Assembly (NCBI RefSeq): GCF_014197915.1
Contig: NZ_JACIGK010000004.1
Location: 1-64,000, forward strand
DNA length: 64,000 nucleotides
Reading direction: 5' to 3'
Source: Roseospira visakhapatnamensis
GTDB taxonomy: Bacteria > Pseudomonadota > Alphaproteobacteria > Rhodospirillales > Rhodospirillaceae
Part shown: positions 56,310 to 64,000 of the stretch, piece by piece
Position numbering within the stretch: position 1 is the first letter of the stretch
Layout of the letters: each line of letters begins with the position of its first letter
Notes under the pieces: generated by a model
What the model saw: the letters and a program-made list of their open reading frames with translations, nothing else
Databases searched by the model: none
What the model was told of the DNA's origin: nothing
Program-made: the position numbers and the translations under genes

Positions 56310-57911
56310 ATGCCCGCTTCGCGTTCCGGTTCCACGCTCGCCGCCGCCGGCGTGCTGGCCGCCGCGCTTGGCGCCGCGCTTGGCGCCGCCGCCGCGCCGG
56401 CCTCGGCCGAGACCTTCCGCTGGGCCTTCCAGGGCGACTTCCAGGCCCTGGAGCCCTATGTGCTGAACGAGACCCACACCCTGGGCGTGCTGGGCAACAT
56501 CTTCGAGGGGCTGGTGCGCCGCGACCGCGACCTGGGCATCGAACCGGCCCTGGCGGAGTCCTGGGAGATCCTGGACGACACCACCTGGCGCTTCCACCTG
56601 CGCCAGGGCGTGGTGTTCCACAACGGCAATCCGTTCACCGCCGACGACGTGGTGTTCTCGCTGGCCCGCGCCGCCGCCGAGGGCTCGGACATGTCCAGCC
56701 GGGTGGCCGCCGTCGCCGAGGTGCGCAAGGTGGACGACTACACCGTGGACATCGTCACCACGTCGCCCTACCCGGTGCTGTCGGCCGACCTGACCGACCT
56801 GTTCATCGTCGACCAGGAGTGGTGCGAGGAGCATGACGCCGTGGCCCCCGCCAACGTCAAGGCGGGCGAGGAGAACTACGCCACCCGCCACGCCAACGGC
56901 ACCGGCCCCTTCATGGTCACCGAACGCCAGCCGGACGTGCGCACGGTTTTCGTCCCCAATCCGGAGTGGTGGGACGAGGCCACCCACACCGTGACCGAGG
57001 CCATCTACACCCCCATCACCAGCGACGCCACGCGGGTGGCCGCGCTGCTGTCGGGTGAGATGGATCTGGTCTACCCGGTGCCGCTTCAGGACGCGCCCCG
57101 CGTGGAGGCCGCCCCCGGCGTCGAGATGCTGGCCGGCCCGGAGACGCGCACCGTATTCCTGGGCATGGACCAGGATCGCGACGTGATGCTGGAAGGCAGC
57201 GTGACCGACGCCAACCCGTTCCAGGACATCCGCGTGCGCGAAGCCTTCTTCCGGGCCATCGACATCGAGGCCATCCGCAAGAAGATCATGCGCGGCAACA
57301 GCTATCCCGCCGCGCTGCTGATCGGGCCGCAGATCGCCGGCTTCGATGAAAGCCTGAACGAGCGCCCGGCGTTCGACCTGGAGCGCGCCAAGACCCTGAT
57401 GGCCGAGGCCGGCTATCCGGACGGCTTCGAGACCGGCATGGACTGCCCCAACAACCGCTATGTGAATGACGAGGCCATCTGCCAGGCCGTGGCCGGCATG
57501 CTGGCCAAGATCGGCGTCAAGGTGAACCTGCTGGCCCAGCCCAAGAGCAAGTTCTTCCCCAAGGTGCTGGCCTATGAGACCAGCTTCTACATGCTGGGGT
57601 GGACGCCCTCGTCCCTCGACGCGCACAACCCCTTGCGGGACCTCATGGCCTGCCGCACGGACGATCAGGGCAAGTTCAACCTGGGGAACTACTGCAATCC
57701 GCGTGTCGACGAGCTGACACAGGCGATCCAGAGCGAGATCGACGCCGACGCCCGTCAGGCGATGATCAGCGAAGCCTATCGGCTGGTGAAGGACGACTGG
57801 GGCTACATCCCGCTGCACCAGCAGCCGTTGTCCTGGGGCAAGAAGGAGTCCGTGGACCTGCACCAGCGCGCCGACAACCAGTTCGAACTGCGCTACGTGA
57901 CAGTGAACTGA
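56310..57911 (+). CDS. ABC transporter periplasmic substrate-binding protein (peptide/nickel type)
   Basis: 533 residues. A signal peptide ends PASAE (about residue 33). The SBP-family-5 pattern is clear: ETHTLGVLGNIFEGLV, PALAESWEILDDTTWRFHLR, FHNGNPFTADDVVFSLAR, YYGTGP-like ANGTGPFMV and WTPSSLDAHNP. AGGAGG precedes the ATG. No permease or ATPase gene follows, so it is an orphan within this window. The ligand (oligopeptide, nickel or other) cannot be told from sequence. Confidence 0.93.
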   Translation: MPASRSGSTLAAAGVLAAALGAALGAAAAPASAETFRWAFQGDFQALEPYVLNETHTLGVLGNIFEGLVRRDRDLGIEPALAESWEILDDTTWRFHLRQGVVFHNGNPFTADDVVFSLARAAAEGSDMSSRVAAVAEVRKVDDYTVDIVTTSPYPVLSADLTDLFIVDQEWCEEHDAVAPANVKAGEENYATRHANGTGPFMVTERQPDVRTVFVPNPEWWDEATHTVTEAIYTPITSDATRVAALLSGEMDLVYPVPLQDAPRVEAAPGVEMLAGPETRTVFLGMDQDRDVMLEGSVTDANPFQDIRVREAFFRAIDIEAIRKKIMRGNSYPAALLIGPQIAGFDESLNERPAFDLERAKTLMAEAGYPDGFETGMDCPNNRYVNDEAICQAVAGMLAKIGVKVNLLAQPKSKFFPKVLAYETSFYMLGWTPSSLDAHNPLRDLMACRTDDQGKFNLGNYCNPRVDELTQAIQSEIDADARQAMISEAYRLVKDDWGYIPLHQQPLSWGKKESVDLHQRADNQFELRYVTVN

Positions 57912-57933
57912 CGCGCCACGCGGAATGACGACC

Positions 57934-57962
57934 GCGGGGCGCGCGCCACCGGCGCACCCCGC
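57934..57962. terminator. GC-rich stem-loop between convergent genes
   Basis: Arms of 11 bp (57934-57944 and 57952-57962, one G-U pair) with a 7-nt loop, followed on the plus strand by GGTTTCC. It probably ends transcription of the binding-protein gene and possibly of the infA-yacG operon. Confidence 0.5.
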
Positions 57963-57977
57963 CGGTTTCCTGCAGCC

Positions 57978-58223
57978 CTAATCCTGCTCCAGCGCCGGAT
58001 TGCCGGGCACCACGTAGCGTTCCGTCAGCCAGTGGCCGAGGTCCACATCGGCGCAGCGGCGCGAGCAGAACGGCCGGTAGCGAGCGGTGGTGGGCCGCTC
58101 GCACACGGGGCAGCGCGCCCCGCCGAGGCCCTCCGCCGACGGGGCGTCTGCCTGGGGATCGCCGGTCGGGCCGGCCAGGCTGTCGGGGGCGTCGGCCGGC
58201 GAGCCATCGGTCGGATCGCTCAT
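57978..58223 (-). CDS. yacG: DNA gyrase inhibitor YacG
   Basis: 81 residues from ATG 58223 (AGGAGGG five bases upstream). The zinc ligands are CPVCERP and FCSRRC, followed by DVDLGHWLTERYVVPG, the standard YacG C-terminus. The N-terminal ~30 residues are a variable acidic linker. In E. coli the protein binds GyrB and inhibits DNA binding. It is last in the operon infA-maf-rne/rng-yacG. Confidence 0.95.
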   Translation of the reverse strand: MSDPTDGSPADAPDSLAGPTGDPQADAPSAEGLGGARCPVCERPTTARYRPFCSRRCADVDLGHWLTERYVVPGNPALEQD

Positions 58224-58267
58224 GGGGTCCCTCCTGGTCAGGTCTCGACGGCGCATCGTCATCACGG

Positions 58268-59683
58268 TCACGGTGGCCCGATCACCGGGTCCGCGTCAAC
58301 GCCGGCCGACAGGGGACGGACCGTCAGCGTCAGACCCAGGCGGGTCCGCGCCTCCGTCACCGTCGGCGCCAGCGGCCCGCGCAGCAGCGCCGCCGCCTGG
58401 GGAGAGACCGTCACCGCCAGGGCGGTGGCCGCCGTCGCCCGCGCCTCCCGGACGGCCAGCCGAAGCGCCGCCAGCGCCTGGGCGGCGGGGCCGCGCATCA
58501 TCTCGGCCAGGGTCGGGCCGCGCCGCTCCCGCGACAGTTCCAGCAGCCCCAGCCGGGACACCCCCGCCAGGCGCGGCATCGCCGGGTCGGCGGCCAGCGC
58601 CGTCTCCAGGGTCTGGCGGGCCGTCGGGGCGAGGCGGGGGCCGCGCCCCCCGGGCAGCAGGTCCACCACGATATGCCCGGCCAGCCCGCGCAATCGGATT
58701 TCGGCCGGCAGCGCCGCCAGCGCCGCCGCGTTGGCGCGACCCGGCGGACCGGCGCCCGCGTCCACGTCCACCGCCACCAGCGCCGACGTCGGCTCGACCA
58801 CCAGCCGACCGCCCCCAGGCAGGGGCACCACCGGCGACAAGGCCGCATCGACGGCCTCGGCGACGCCACTGGCCTCCCAGAGATCGTCCGCGCCCGCGTG
58901 CACGAGCAGAGCGAGCGGCGGCGGATCGTCGGTGCCCAACGCCTCCGCCAGCCCCTCGGCCACCCCGTCGCGGGCGGCGTTGTCGTCCAGGATCACCACG
59001 GACGGCAACGGCCCCCGGGACGAGAGCACGGCATCCCAGTCCAGCGGCGCCGGGATCAGCAGGGCCGGCGGCCGGGCCGTGTCCATGCGGGCGCGCAGGC
59101 CCGCCCAGGCGGTCCGCAGCCGGGCCAGGTCCGCCGTGAGGCTCTCCGGCGTCGCGCCGGCCGCCGCCGTGCGCGCCACCAGGGACTCACCGGGCGCCAC
59201 CAGGTCCTTGACCAGATCCAGCAGTCGGGTTCGCTCGGCCGGGTCGACGAGTCGCCGCGAGACCGCCGCCCCGGGCCGCCGCCCACCCAGCGCCAGACGC
59301 GCCGTCGTCAGCGCCGGGGCCAGGGTCAGCCGGGCCGCCTTGTCGCCGGCCGGGGCGTCGACACGGGCCGCCTGGCGCACCTGCACCAGCACCGCCGCGC
59401 CCTGGGGGGGCGTGGTGGCGGTCACCTCCCTGGCATCCAGATAACCGTCGCCCCAGGCGCCCAGGTCCACGAAGGCGCCGCCACCGCCCGGCAGGCGCGG
59501 TCCCAGCCGGCCCAGCAGCACCGCCCCGGGCGCCGCCGCCCACGGGCGATGGCAGGTCACGGCCACGCAGCGCCCGCGCTCCAGGCGCGCCACCCGTGTT
59601 TCCCCGGGCGAGACCGACGCGACCAGGGCCACCGGCGCCGCCCGGGCGGCCGCGACGGCATCGCCGGCGCCGGCGACCGTCAC
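58268..59683 (-). CDS. ribonuclease E/G family protein, short form
   Basis: 471 residues from GTG 59683, which overlaps the maf stop (GTGA). An S1-like N-terminal region is visible (VLLGRLGPRLPGGGGAFVDLG, GDGYLDA). The catalytic aspartates correspond to VEPTSALVAVDVDAG and GLAGHIVVDLLPGG. The zinc-link cysteines of RNase E/G (CPxC) are missing and no cysteine lies near the end, so tetramer formation may differ. It probably processes rRNA or mRNA; it is typical of alphaproteobacterial genes next to maf and yacG. Confidence 0.85.
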   Translation of the reverse strand: MTVAGAGDAVAAARAAPVALVASVSPGETRVARLERGRCVAVTCHRPWAAAPGAVLLGRLGPRLPGGGGAFVDLGAWGDGYLDAREVTATTPPQGAAVLVQVRQAARVDAPAGDKAARLTLAPALTTARLALGGRRPGAAVSRRLVDPAERTRLLDLVKDLVAPGESLVARTAAAGATPESLTADLARLRTAWAGLRARMDTARPPALLIPAPLDWDAVLSSRGPLPSVVILDDNAARDGVAEGLAEALGTDDPPPLALLVHAGADDLWEASGVAEAVDAALSPVVPLPGGGRLVVEPTSALVAVDVDAGAGPPGRANAAALAALPAEIRLRGLAGHIVVDLLPGGRGPRLAPTARQTLETALAADPAMPRLAGVSRLGLLELSRERRGPTLAEMMRGPAAQALAALRLAVREARATAATALAVTVSPQAAALLRGPLAPTVTEARTRLGLTLTVRPLSAGVDADPVIGPP

Positions 59684-60324
59684 GCCACCCGCAACCCGAG
59701 GCCGCGCAGCAACGCCCGGGTCTCGTACAGGGGCAGGCCGACCACGTTGGGATAGGAGCCGGACAGGAACCTCACGAAGCCCGCCGCCTGGCCCTGGATG
59801 GCGTAGCCGCCGGCCTTGCCGTCCCACTCGCCGCCGTCCAGGTAGGCGCGGATCTCGGCCTCCTCCAGGTGCTTGAAGACCACCCGGGTGTCCACCAGCC
59901 GCTCCGCGCGGCGCCCGTCGGGGGCGATCAGAACGACCCCCCCCAGCACGTGGTGACTGGCCCCGGACAACAGGTCCAGGCAGCGGCGCGCCTCGGCGCG
60001 ATCGGCCGGCTTGGGCAGGATCCGCCGGCCCCGGGCCACCACGGTGTCGGCCGCCAGCACGAAGGCCCCGGGGTGGCGTGGCGCCACGGCCTCGGCCTTG
60101 GCGCGCGCGAGCCGGCGCGCGTGCTCGCGCGGCAGTTCGCGGGGCAGCGGTGTTTCGTCGATGTCTGCGGGGTCGACCCGGTCGGGCATCACGCCGATCT
60201 GGCGCAACAGGTCCAGGCGGCGCGGCGACGCGGAGGCCAGGACAAGCGGAGCCCCGGAGGGCGCCATGGGCCGCGACTCGTCGGCCGCCGAGCCCGGCCG
60301 GGGGACGGGAGGCCAGGCGGCCAT
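59680..60324 (-). CDS. maf: Maf-family nucleoside triphosphate pyrophosphatase
   Basis: 214 residues from ATG 60324, six bases after the infA stop; an ATG at 60267 would remove a non-conserved 19-residue extension. Motifs: LVLASASPRRLDLL, VLAADTVVARGR, SGASHHVLGGVVL and the C-terminal GLPLYETRALLRGLGL. Maf proteins hydrolyse dTTP/UTP or modified nucleotides; the substrate class cannot be fixed by eye. It overlaps the RNase gene by four bases. Confidence 0.94.
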   Translation of the reverse strand: MAAWPPVPRPGSAADESRPMAPSGAPLVLASASPRRLDLLRQIGVMPDRVDPADIDETPLPRELPREHARRLARAKAEAVAPRHPGAFVLAADTVVARGRRILPKPADRAEARRCLDLLSGASHHVLGGVVLIAPDGRRAERLVDTRVVFKHLEEAEIRAYLDGGEWDGKAGGYAIQGQAAGFVRFLSGSYPNVVGLPLYETRALLRGLGLRVA

Positions 60325-60330
60325 GGCGAT

Positions 60331-60549
60331 CTACTTGTAGCGGAAAGTGATGCGACCCTTGGTCAGGTCGTAAGGTGTCATCTCAACATTCACCCGGTCG
60401 CCAGCAAGAACGCGGATGCGATTTTTGCGCATCTTACCGCTGGTGTGGGCGAGAACTTCGTGATCATTGTCCAGCTTCACGCGAAACATCGCATTGGGCA
60501 ACAGTTCCGTTACGGTGCCGTTGAACTCAATGGCATCTTCCTTGGCCAT
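60331..60549 (-). CDS. infA: translation initiation factor IF-1
   Basis: 72 residues from ATG 60549: [20 protein letters not shown], then [33 protein letters not shown] and [11 protein letters not shown]. Complete and highly conserved OB-fold. It opens the operon infA-maf-rne/rng-yacG and has its own promoter region. Confidence 0.98.
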   Translation of the reverse strand: MAKEDAIEFNGTVTELLPNAMFRVKLDNDHEVLAHTSGKMRKNRIRVLAGDRVNVEMTPYDLTKGRITFRYK

Positions 60550-60582
60550 ACTGATTCCCTGACTTGTGGCGAGGTGGCCCGT

Positions 60583-60611
60583 TACATGACCGCAATTCGC
60601 GAAAAAGTCAA
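60583..60611 (-). promoter_or_regulatory. possible sigma-70 promoter of infA
   Basis: On the minus strand TTGACT (60611-60606), a 17-base spacer, and CATGTA (60588-60583). The -35 is close to consensus; the -10 is weak. The leader to the ATG would be about 30 nt. Confidence 0.45.
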
Positions 60612-60682
60612 GTCTGTTCAACAGGATGCCGGTCCGCGCCGAAAACACCCCCGCGCGCGCCGCCGGCCGCCCCCAGCGGCCC

Positions 60683-61447
60683 CTACTCCGCGTACACCAT
60701 GGTCCCGCCCAGGCCCTCCATCAGGGCCTGAAGCCGCGACAGGTCGGGGATGGTGATGGTGCGCCCCTTGCGCACCACCAGGCCGTCCTGGGCCAGGTCC
60801 AGCAGCACCCGGGCGACGGTCTCGCGGCTGGCGTTGATGCGGCTGCCGAGATCCGCCTGGGTGGGCACCGGATGCACCAGATGCGCGCCACGAATGGCGG
60901 GACTGGGCTTGGACAGCGTGATCAGCTCGCGGCAGACCCGCTGCGTCACCGTCTGCGTGGACAGGCTTTGCAGGCGCTCGTTGGAGGCACGGATCAGGCT
61001 CGTCAGGCGCGTCATCACCCGCCAGGCGACCACCGGCTGTTCGGCGAGCAGCGTGCGGAAGCGCTCCGCCGGCATGACCGACAGCAGGCAGTCGGTGCGC
61101 GCCGTGACCGTGGCCGACCGGCGCATGCCGTCGATGGCGGCGATCTCGCCGAAGTAGGCGCCCTCGCCCAGTTCGGCGAAGGCGATCTCGCGGCCACTGC
61201 GCGAGTAGCTGGAAACGGTGACCACCCCCCGGTGGATGAACATCACGTCACGGTCGGCGCTGGTGACGTCGCAGATCACCTGCCGGGCGGTGTAGGAGCG
61301 GCGATGACAGCGCCCGGTCAGGTCGGCCATCAGCGCCGGGGGCACGCCATCGAACAGCGCGAACCCCGCCAAGGACTCAGAGTCTGACGTCACGACCACC
61401 CCCATCTTCGACCCCCCCGGGCCCTTGGCTACTGGAGTCGAACTCAT
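60683..61447 (-). CDS. Crp/Fnr-family transcriptional regulator
   Basis: 254 residues from ATG 61447 (ATG 61405 is possible). A cyclic-nucleotide-binding beta-roll with the phosphate-binding cassette [18 protein letters not shown] (Glu, Arg and Ser retained) suggests cAMP or cGMP binding. No cysteine cluster of Fnr type is seen. The C-terminal winged helix includes [24 protein letters not shown]. It is alone on the strand, 76 bp after the infA leader region and 127 bp from metY. Targets are unknown. Confidence 0.9.
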   Translation of the reverse strand: MSSTPVAKGPGGSKMGVVVTSDSESLAGFALFDGVPPALMADLTGRCHRRSYTARQVICDVTSADRDVMFIHRGVVTVSSYSRSGREIAFAELGEGAYFGEIAAIDGMRRSATVTARTDCLLSVMPAERFRTLLAEQPVVAWRVMTRLTSLIRASNERLQSLSTQTVTQRVCRELITLSKPSPAIRGAHLVHPVPTQADLGSRINASRETVARVLLDLAQDGLVVRKGRTITIPDLSRLQALMEGLGGTMVYAE

Positions 61448-61573
61448 TTTTGTCTAGGTCACCGGCCGAATGATGACAAGACCAAAGCGGCGTGACGACG
61501 GTCTTGACCAGTCAGCCTTGATCCAGAGTCGATCCGATCAAGGCCGGCCGGAGTCTCGCGACGCCGACCGGAG

Positions 61574-63376
61574 CTACACGGCCGCCAGTGCCTGATCCAG
61601 GTCGGCGATCAGGTCGTCCGCGTCCTCCAGGCCGACGGACAGGCGGACCACGTCGTCGCCGGCGCCGGCGGCGGCGCGCTGCTCGTCGGTGAGCTGCCGG
61701 TGCGTTGTCGAGGCTGGATGCAGGATCAGGCTGCGGGTATCGCCGATGTTGGCCAAATGACTGAAGACGTTGACGGTCTCCACGACGCGCACACCGGCCT
61801 CGAAGCCGCCCGTCACACCGAAGGTGAACACCGAGCCCGGCCCCTGGGGAAGATACTTGTCGGCCAGGGCCTTGAACGGCGAGGTGTCCAGGCCGGCATA
61901 GGACACCCAGGCGACCTTGGGGTGGTCAGCCAGGAAGGCGGCCACCAGCCGCGCGTTGGCCACGTGCTGGCGCATGCGCAAGGGCAGCGTCTCGATCCCC
62001 ATGAGGGTCAGGAAGGCGTTCTGGGGGCTCAGGGTGGGGCCGAAGTCGCGCAGGGCCACGGCGCGGGCTTTGGTGGTGAAGGCGAAGTCGCCGAAGGTCT
62101 CGTAGAAGGCCAGGCCGTGGTAGGCGGGTTCCGGCTTGGCCAGGGACGGGAACTTGCCGCTCCTGGCCCAGTCGAAACGCCCCGATTCGACGATCGCGCC
62201 GCCCAGGGCGTTGCCGTGGCCCGACAGGAACTTGGTGGTGGAGTGGACCACGATGTCGGCGCCCCATTCGATGGGACGACAGAGCGCCGGCGTGGCCATG
62301 GTGTTGTCGACGATCAACGGAACACCGGCCTCGTGCGCGATCGTGGCGACCTTTTCCACGTCGACGATGATCCCGCCGGGGTTGGCCAGCACCTCCAGGA
62401 AGATGGCCTTGCAGCGGTCGGTCATGGCCCGGCGGAAACTCTCCGGGTCGGTGGGATCGACGAAGTGGCAGGTCCAGCCCAGTTTCTTGAACGAAAGCCC
62501 GAACTGGGTGATCGTCCCGCCATAGAGGTTACGGGCCGCCAGGAACTCGTCTCCGGGTTCCAGCAGCGTGAAGAAGGTCAGGAACTGGGCGGCATGGCCC
62601 GAGGCGGCGCAACAGGCGGCGCGCCCGCCCTCCAGGTTGGCGACGCGCTCCTCCAGCACGCAGACCGTGGGGTTGGACAGCCGCGTGTACACGTGGCCGA
62701 AATTGTGCAGGTTGAAGCGGCTGGCGGCCTGGTCCACGTCGTCGAACACGTAGGACGTGGTCTGGAAGATGGGCGTGGCCCGCGCCCCCGTGGTGGGGTC
62801 GGGGCTGGCGCCGGCGTGAATGGCCCGGGTGGCGAAGCCGAAGTCGGTCTTGCCGCCGGCGCCCTCGCCCTGGCCGGGCGCCCGCTTGGCGCGGGAACTG
62901 ATGACCCCCGAATTGACCCCATACCAGCCCAGTTCGCCGCCCAGGCGGCCATACTCGATCTTCGGGCAGCGGTCCATGATCACGGTCAGGCCCGCCGCCT
63001 CGGCGCGCGCGGCCGCCGCGTCGTTGCGCACGCCCAGTTGCAGCCAGACCACCCGGACGCCCTTGTCGGCGGCCACGGCGATGGTCTCGTCCACCACGCC
63101 CCCGGCGGCCTCGGACCCCCGGAAGACGTCCACCATGTCGAAGGGCTCCGGCACATCGGCCAGGCTGGCGTGGACGGTCTCGCCCAGGATGGTCTTGCCG
63201 GCCTGCCCGGGATTGACGGGGATCACCCGATAGCCCTTTTCCTTCAGGTACTTCATCACGAAGTAGCTGGGTCGGTTGGGATTGGCCGACAGGCCCACCA
63301 TGGCGATGGTGCGCACGTCGGCCAGGATGGCGCGGATCAGGGCGTCGTCGTAGGTCAGGGCGGCCTGCTGGGTCAT
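61574..63376 (-). CDS. CoA-binding domain fused to O-acetylhomoserine sulfhydrylase (MetY type)
   Basis: 600 residues from ATG 63376. The first ~140 residues form a CoA-binding/YccU-type Rossmann domain ([51 protein letters not shown]). After a short linker, residues ~170-600 are a complete PLP-dependent Cys/Met-metabolism enzyme of the O-acetylhomoserine aminocarboxypropyltransferase group: [47 protein letters not shown], and [16 protein letters not shown] with the PLP-lysine in TTK. The frame is uninterrupted across the junction. It would make homocysteine from O-acetylhomoserine and sulfide. Confidence 0.9.
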   Translation of the reverse strand: MTQQAALTYDDALIRAILADVRTIAMVGLSANPNRPSYFVMKYLKEKGYRVIPVNPGQAGKTILGETVHASLADVPEPFDMVDVFRGSEAAGGVVDETIAVAADKGVRVVWLQLGVRNDAAAARAEAAGLTVIMDRCPKIEYGRLGGELGWYGVNSGVISSRAKRAPGQGEGAGGKTDFGFATRAIHAGASPDPTTGARATPIFQTTSYVFDDVDQAASRFNLHNFGHVYTRLSNPTVCVLEERVANLEGGRAACCAASGHAAQFLTFFTLLEPGDEFLAARNLYGGTITQFGLSFKKLGWTCHFVDPTDPESFRRAMTDRCKAIFLEVLANPGGIIVDVEKVATIAHEAGVPLIVDNTMATPALCRPIEWGADIVVHSTTKFLSGHGNALGGAIVESGRFDWARSGKFPSLAKPEPAYHGLAFYETFGDFAFTTKARAVALRDFGPTLSPQNAFLTLMGIETLPLRMRQHVANARLVAAFLADHPKVAWVSYAGLDTSPFKALADKYLPQGPGSVFTFGVTGGFEAGVRVVETVNVFSHLANIGDTRSLILHPASTTHRQLTDEQRAAAGAGDDVVRLSVGLEDADDLIADLDQALAAV

Positions 63377-63643
63377 GGGGGCGGGGTCCTTGCCGGAGCG
63401 GACGGGAGGGACCATGCAAGCGCGGGGGACCGCCGGGGTCAATGGGGCTCCCAGGCGGCCCGGGGGCCAGACGCGACCACCGGTGCGATGTGCCGCCGAC
63501 CTCATTGCGCACACGAACCGATCTGGTTATACATCCAAAGGAGACGGGCATCCTCGCCTGACCGCCTTGCCGGAGCGGCTTGTCCGCCCCCAAGGAGCCG
63601 GGCCCATACAAAAAGGCCCGTCCGAACAGGGAGGTCTTTCACC

Positions 63644-64000
63644 ATGCCCAAGGACCGTGGACTGCGGGAGCTGTATGAACAGGACCCCATCGTCGCCGAT
63701 GAAATCGTGTTCGGCCGCCGGACCGGACCCGACCGGCGCGGCTTCCTGAAAGGCGCCGGGCTGGCCGCGATGGGCACCGTCCTCGGCGCCGGCATTCCGT
63801 TCCACCGGAGCATGCCCGCCGGCCTGATCCCGGCCGCGCTCGCCGACTCGACCGATGACGTCGTGATCGAGGGCAAGACCGGCCTGCGGGTGCTGAACGA
63901 CCGGCCGGTGAACGCCGAAACGCCCGCCCACCTGCTGGACGACGACGTCACGCCCGTCGCGCACTACTACATTCGCAACAACGGCGTTCCACCCGACAAC
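63644..64000 (+). CDS. Tat-exported sulfite-oxidase-type molybdoenzyme, N-terminal part (cut by window edge)
   Basis: 119 residues in an open frame from ATG 63644 (GGGAGG upstream) to the window end. A twin-arginine signal DRRGFLKGAGLAAMG is followed by LADSTDDVVIEGKTGLRVLNDRPVNAETPAHLL-type sequence; the segment LNDRPVNAETPAHLLDDD and FIRNNG-like YIRNNGVPP are characteristic of bacterial sulfite oxidases/dehydrogenases of the molybdopterin family. The Mo-ligand cysteine lies beyond the edge, so activity cannot be judged. Divergent from the MetY-type gene, with which it shares a 267-bp upstream region. Confidence 0.85.
   Translation, partial: MPKDRGLRELYEQDPIVADEIVFGRRTGPDRRGFLKGAGLAAMGTVLGAGIPFHRSMPAGLIPAALADSTDDVVIEGKTGLRVLNDRPVNAETPAHLLDDDVTPVAHYYIRNNGVPPDN

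Noticed and set aside
63377-63643. SAM-II or related riboswitch before the MetY-type gene
   Set aside because: I looked for the conserved SAM-II core on the minus strand and did not see it; a covariance-model search would decide.

Overview
The window is a GC-rich, gene-dense stretch of a bacterial chromosome, most likely from an alphaproteobacterium of the Rhodospirillaceae/Rhodospirillales group. Supporting signs are a hopanoid operon (hpnC-hpnB-hpnD-hpnE-shc-hpnG), an NDUFS4-like accessory subunit of complex I, a DUF3035/BamF lipoprotein beside lspA, an alphaproteobacterial SOS box (GTTC-N7-GTTC), a NadQ-like regulator with its own operators in front of nadA, an sdhCDAB operon, and the gene order infA-maf-rne/rng-yacG. 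No rRNA, CRISPR array or intact prophage is visible. The group assignment is inferred from gene content, not from a marker-gene comparison.

Layout. 1-94: first codons of an IS1182-type transposase cut by the window edge. 181-6159 (minus): envelope cluster DUF58 - BatA/DUF4159 - glutamine-amidotransferase-like membrane protein, with no moxR at its head. 6453-11530 (plus): ribF-ileS-lspA-DUF3035 lipoprotein. 11670-13295: SAM methyltransferase with a regulatory domain. 13307-15360: divergent pair of regulators (a multi-HTH protein and an S24/LexA-like repressor) with an SOS box between them, followed by two stem-loop elements. 15589-23095 (minus): hopanoid operon. 23486-25210: msrB and an exported MetX-like alpha/beta hydrolase. 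25424-27058 (minus): hybrid sensor protein with a degenerate ATPase domain. 27240-29408 (plus): small conserved-looking ORF - dcd - murA. 29490-33464: FlgO-type lipoprotein pair, two small proteins, tRNA-Arg(TCT), NDUFS4-like subunit and tRNA-Pro(TGG). 33601-36192 (minus): clpB with a sigma-32-type promoter. 36447-39660 (plus): nadQ-like regulator, nadA, nadC. 39677-44183: Ntn-type amidase, DUF1186/SEC-C protein, purB, phosphoesterase. 44206-50535: mutY, divergent from DUF721, DsbA-like and smc. 50687-55686: cold-shock/DUF1294 protein, DUF3047 protein, sdhCDAB (minus). 56310-57911: orphan peptide-type binding protein. 57978-60549 (minus): yacG, RNase E/G, maf, infA. 60683-63376 (minus): Crp/Fnr regulator and a CoA-binding/MetY fusion. 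63644-64000: start of a Tat-exported sulfite-oxidase-type molybdoenzyme.

How the genes fit together. The hopanoid operon covers the route from farnesyl diphosphate to hopene (HpnD, HpnC, HpnE, Shc) and one side-chain step (HpnG). nadA and nadC supply quinolinate-dependent NAD synthesis under a dedicated regulator whose two operators lie exactly 60 bp apart at the nadA promoter. A family of small palindromic elements with ATACCAACGG termini appears four times between 29.4 and 38.8 kb; one copy sits between nadA and nadC. The points most worth follow-up are this mobile-looking repeat family, the NadQ operator pair, the SOS-box regulator pair, the degenerate hybrid kinase, the CoA-binding/MetY fusion and the small ORF upstream of dcd.
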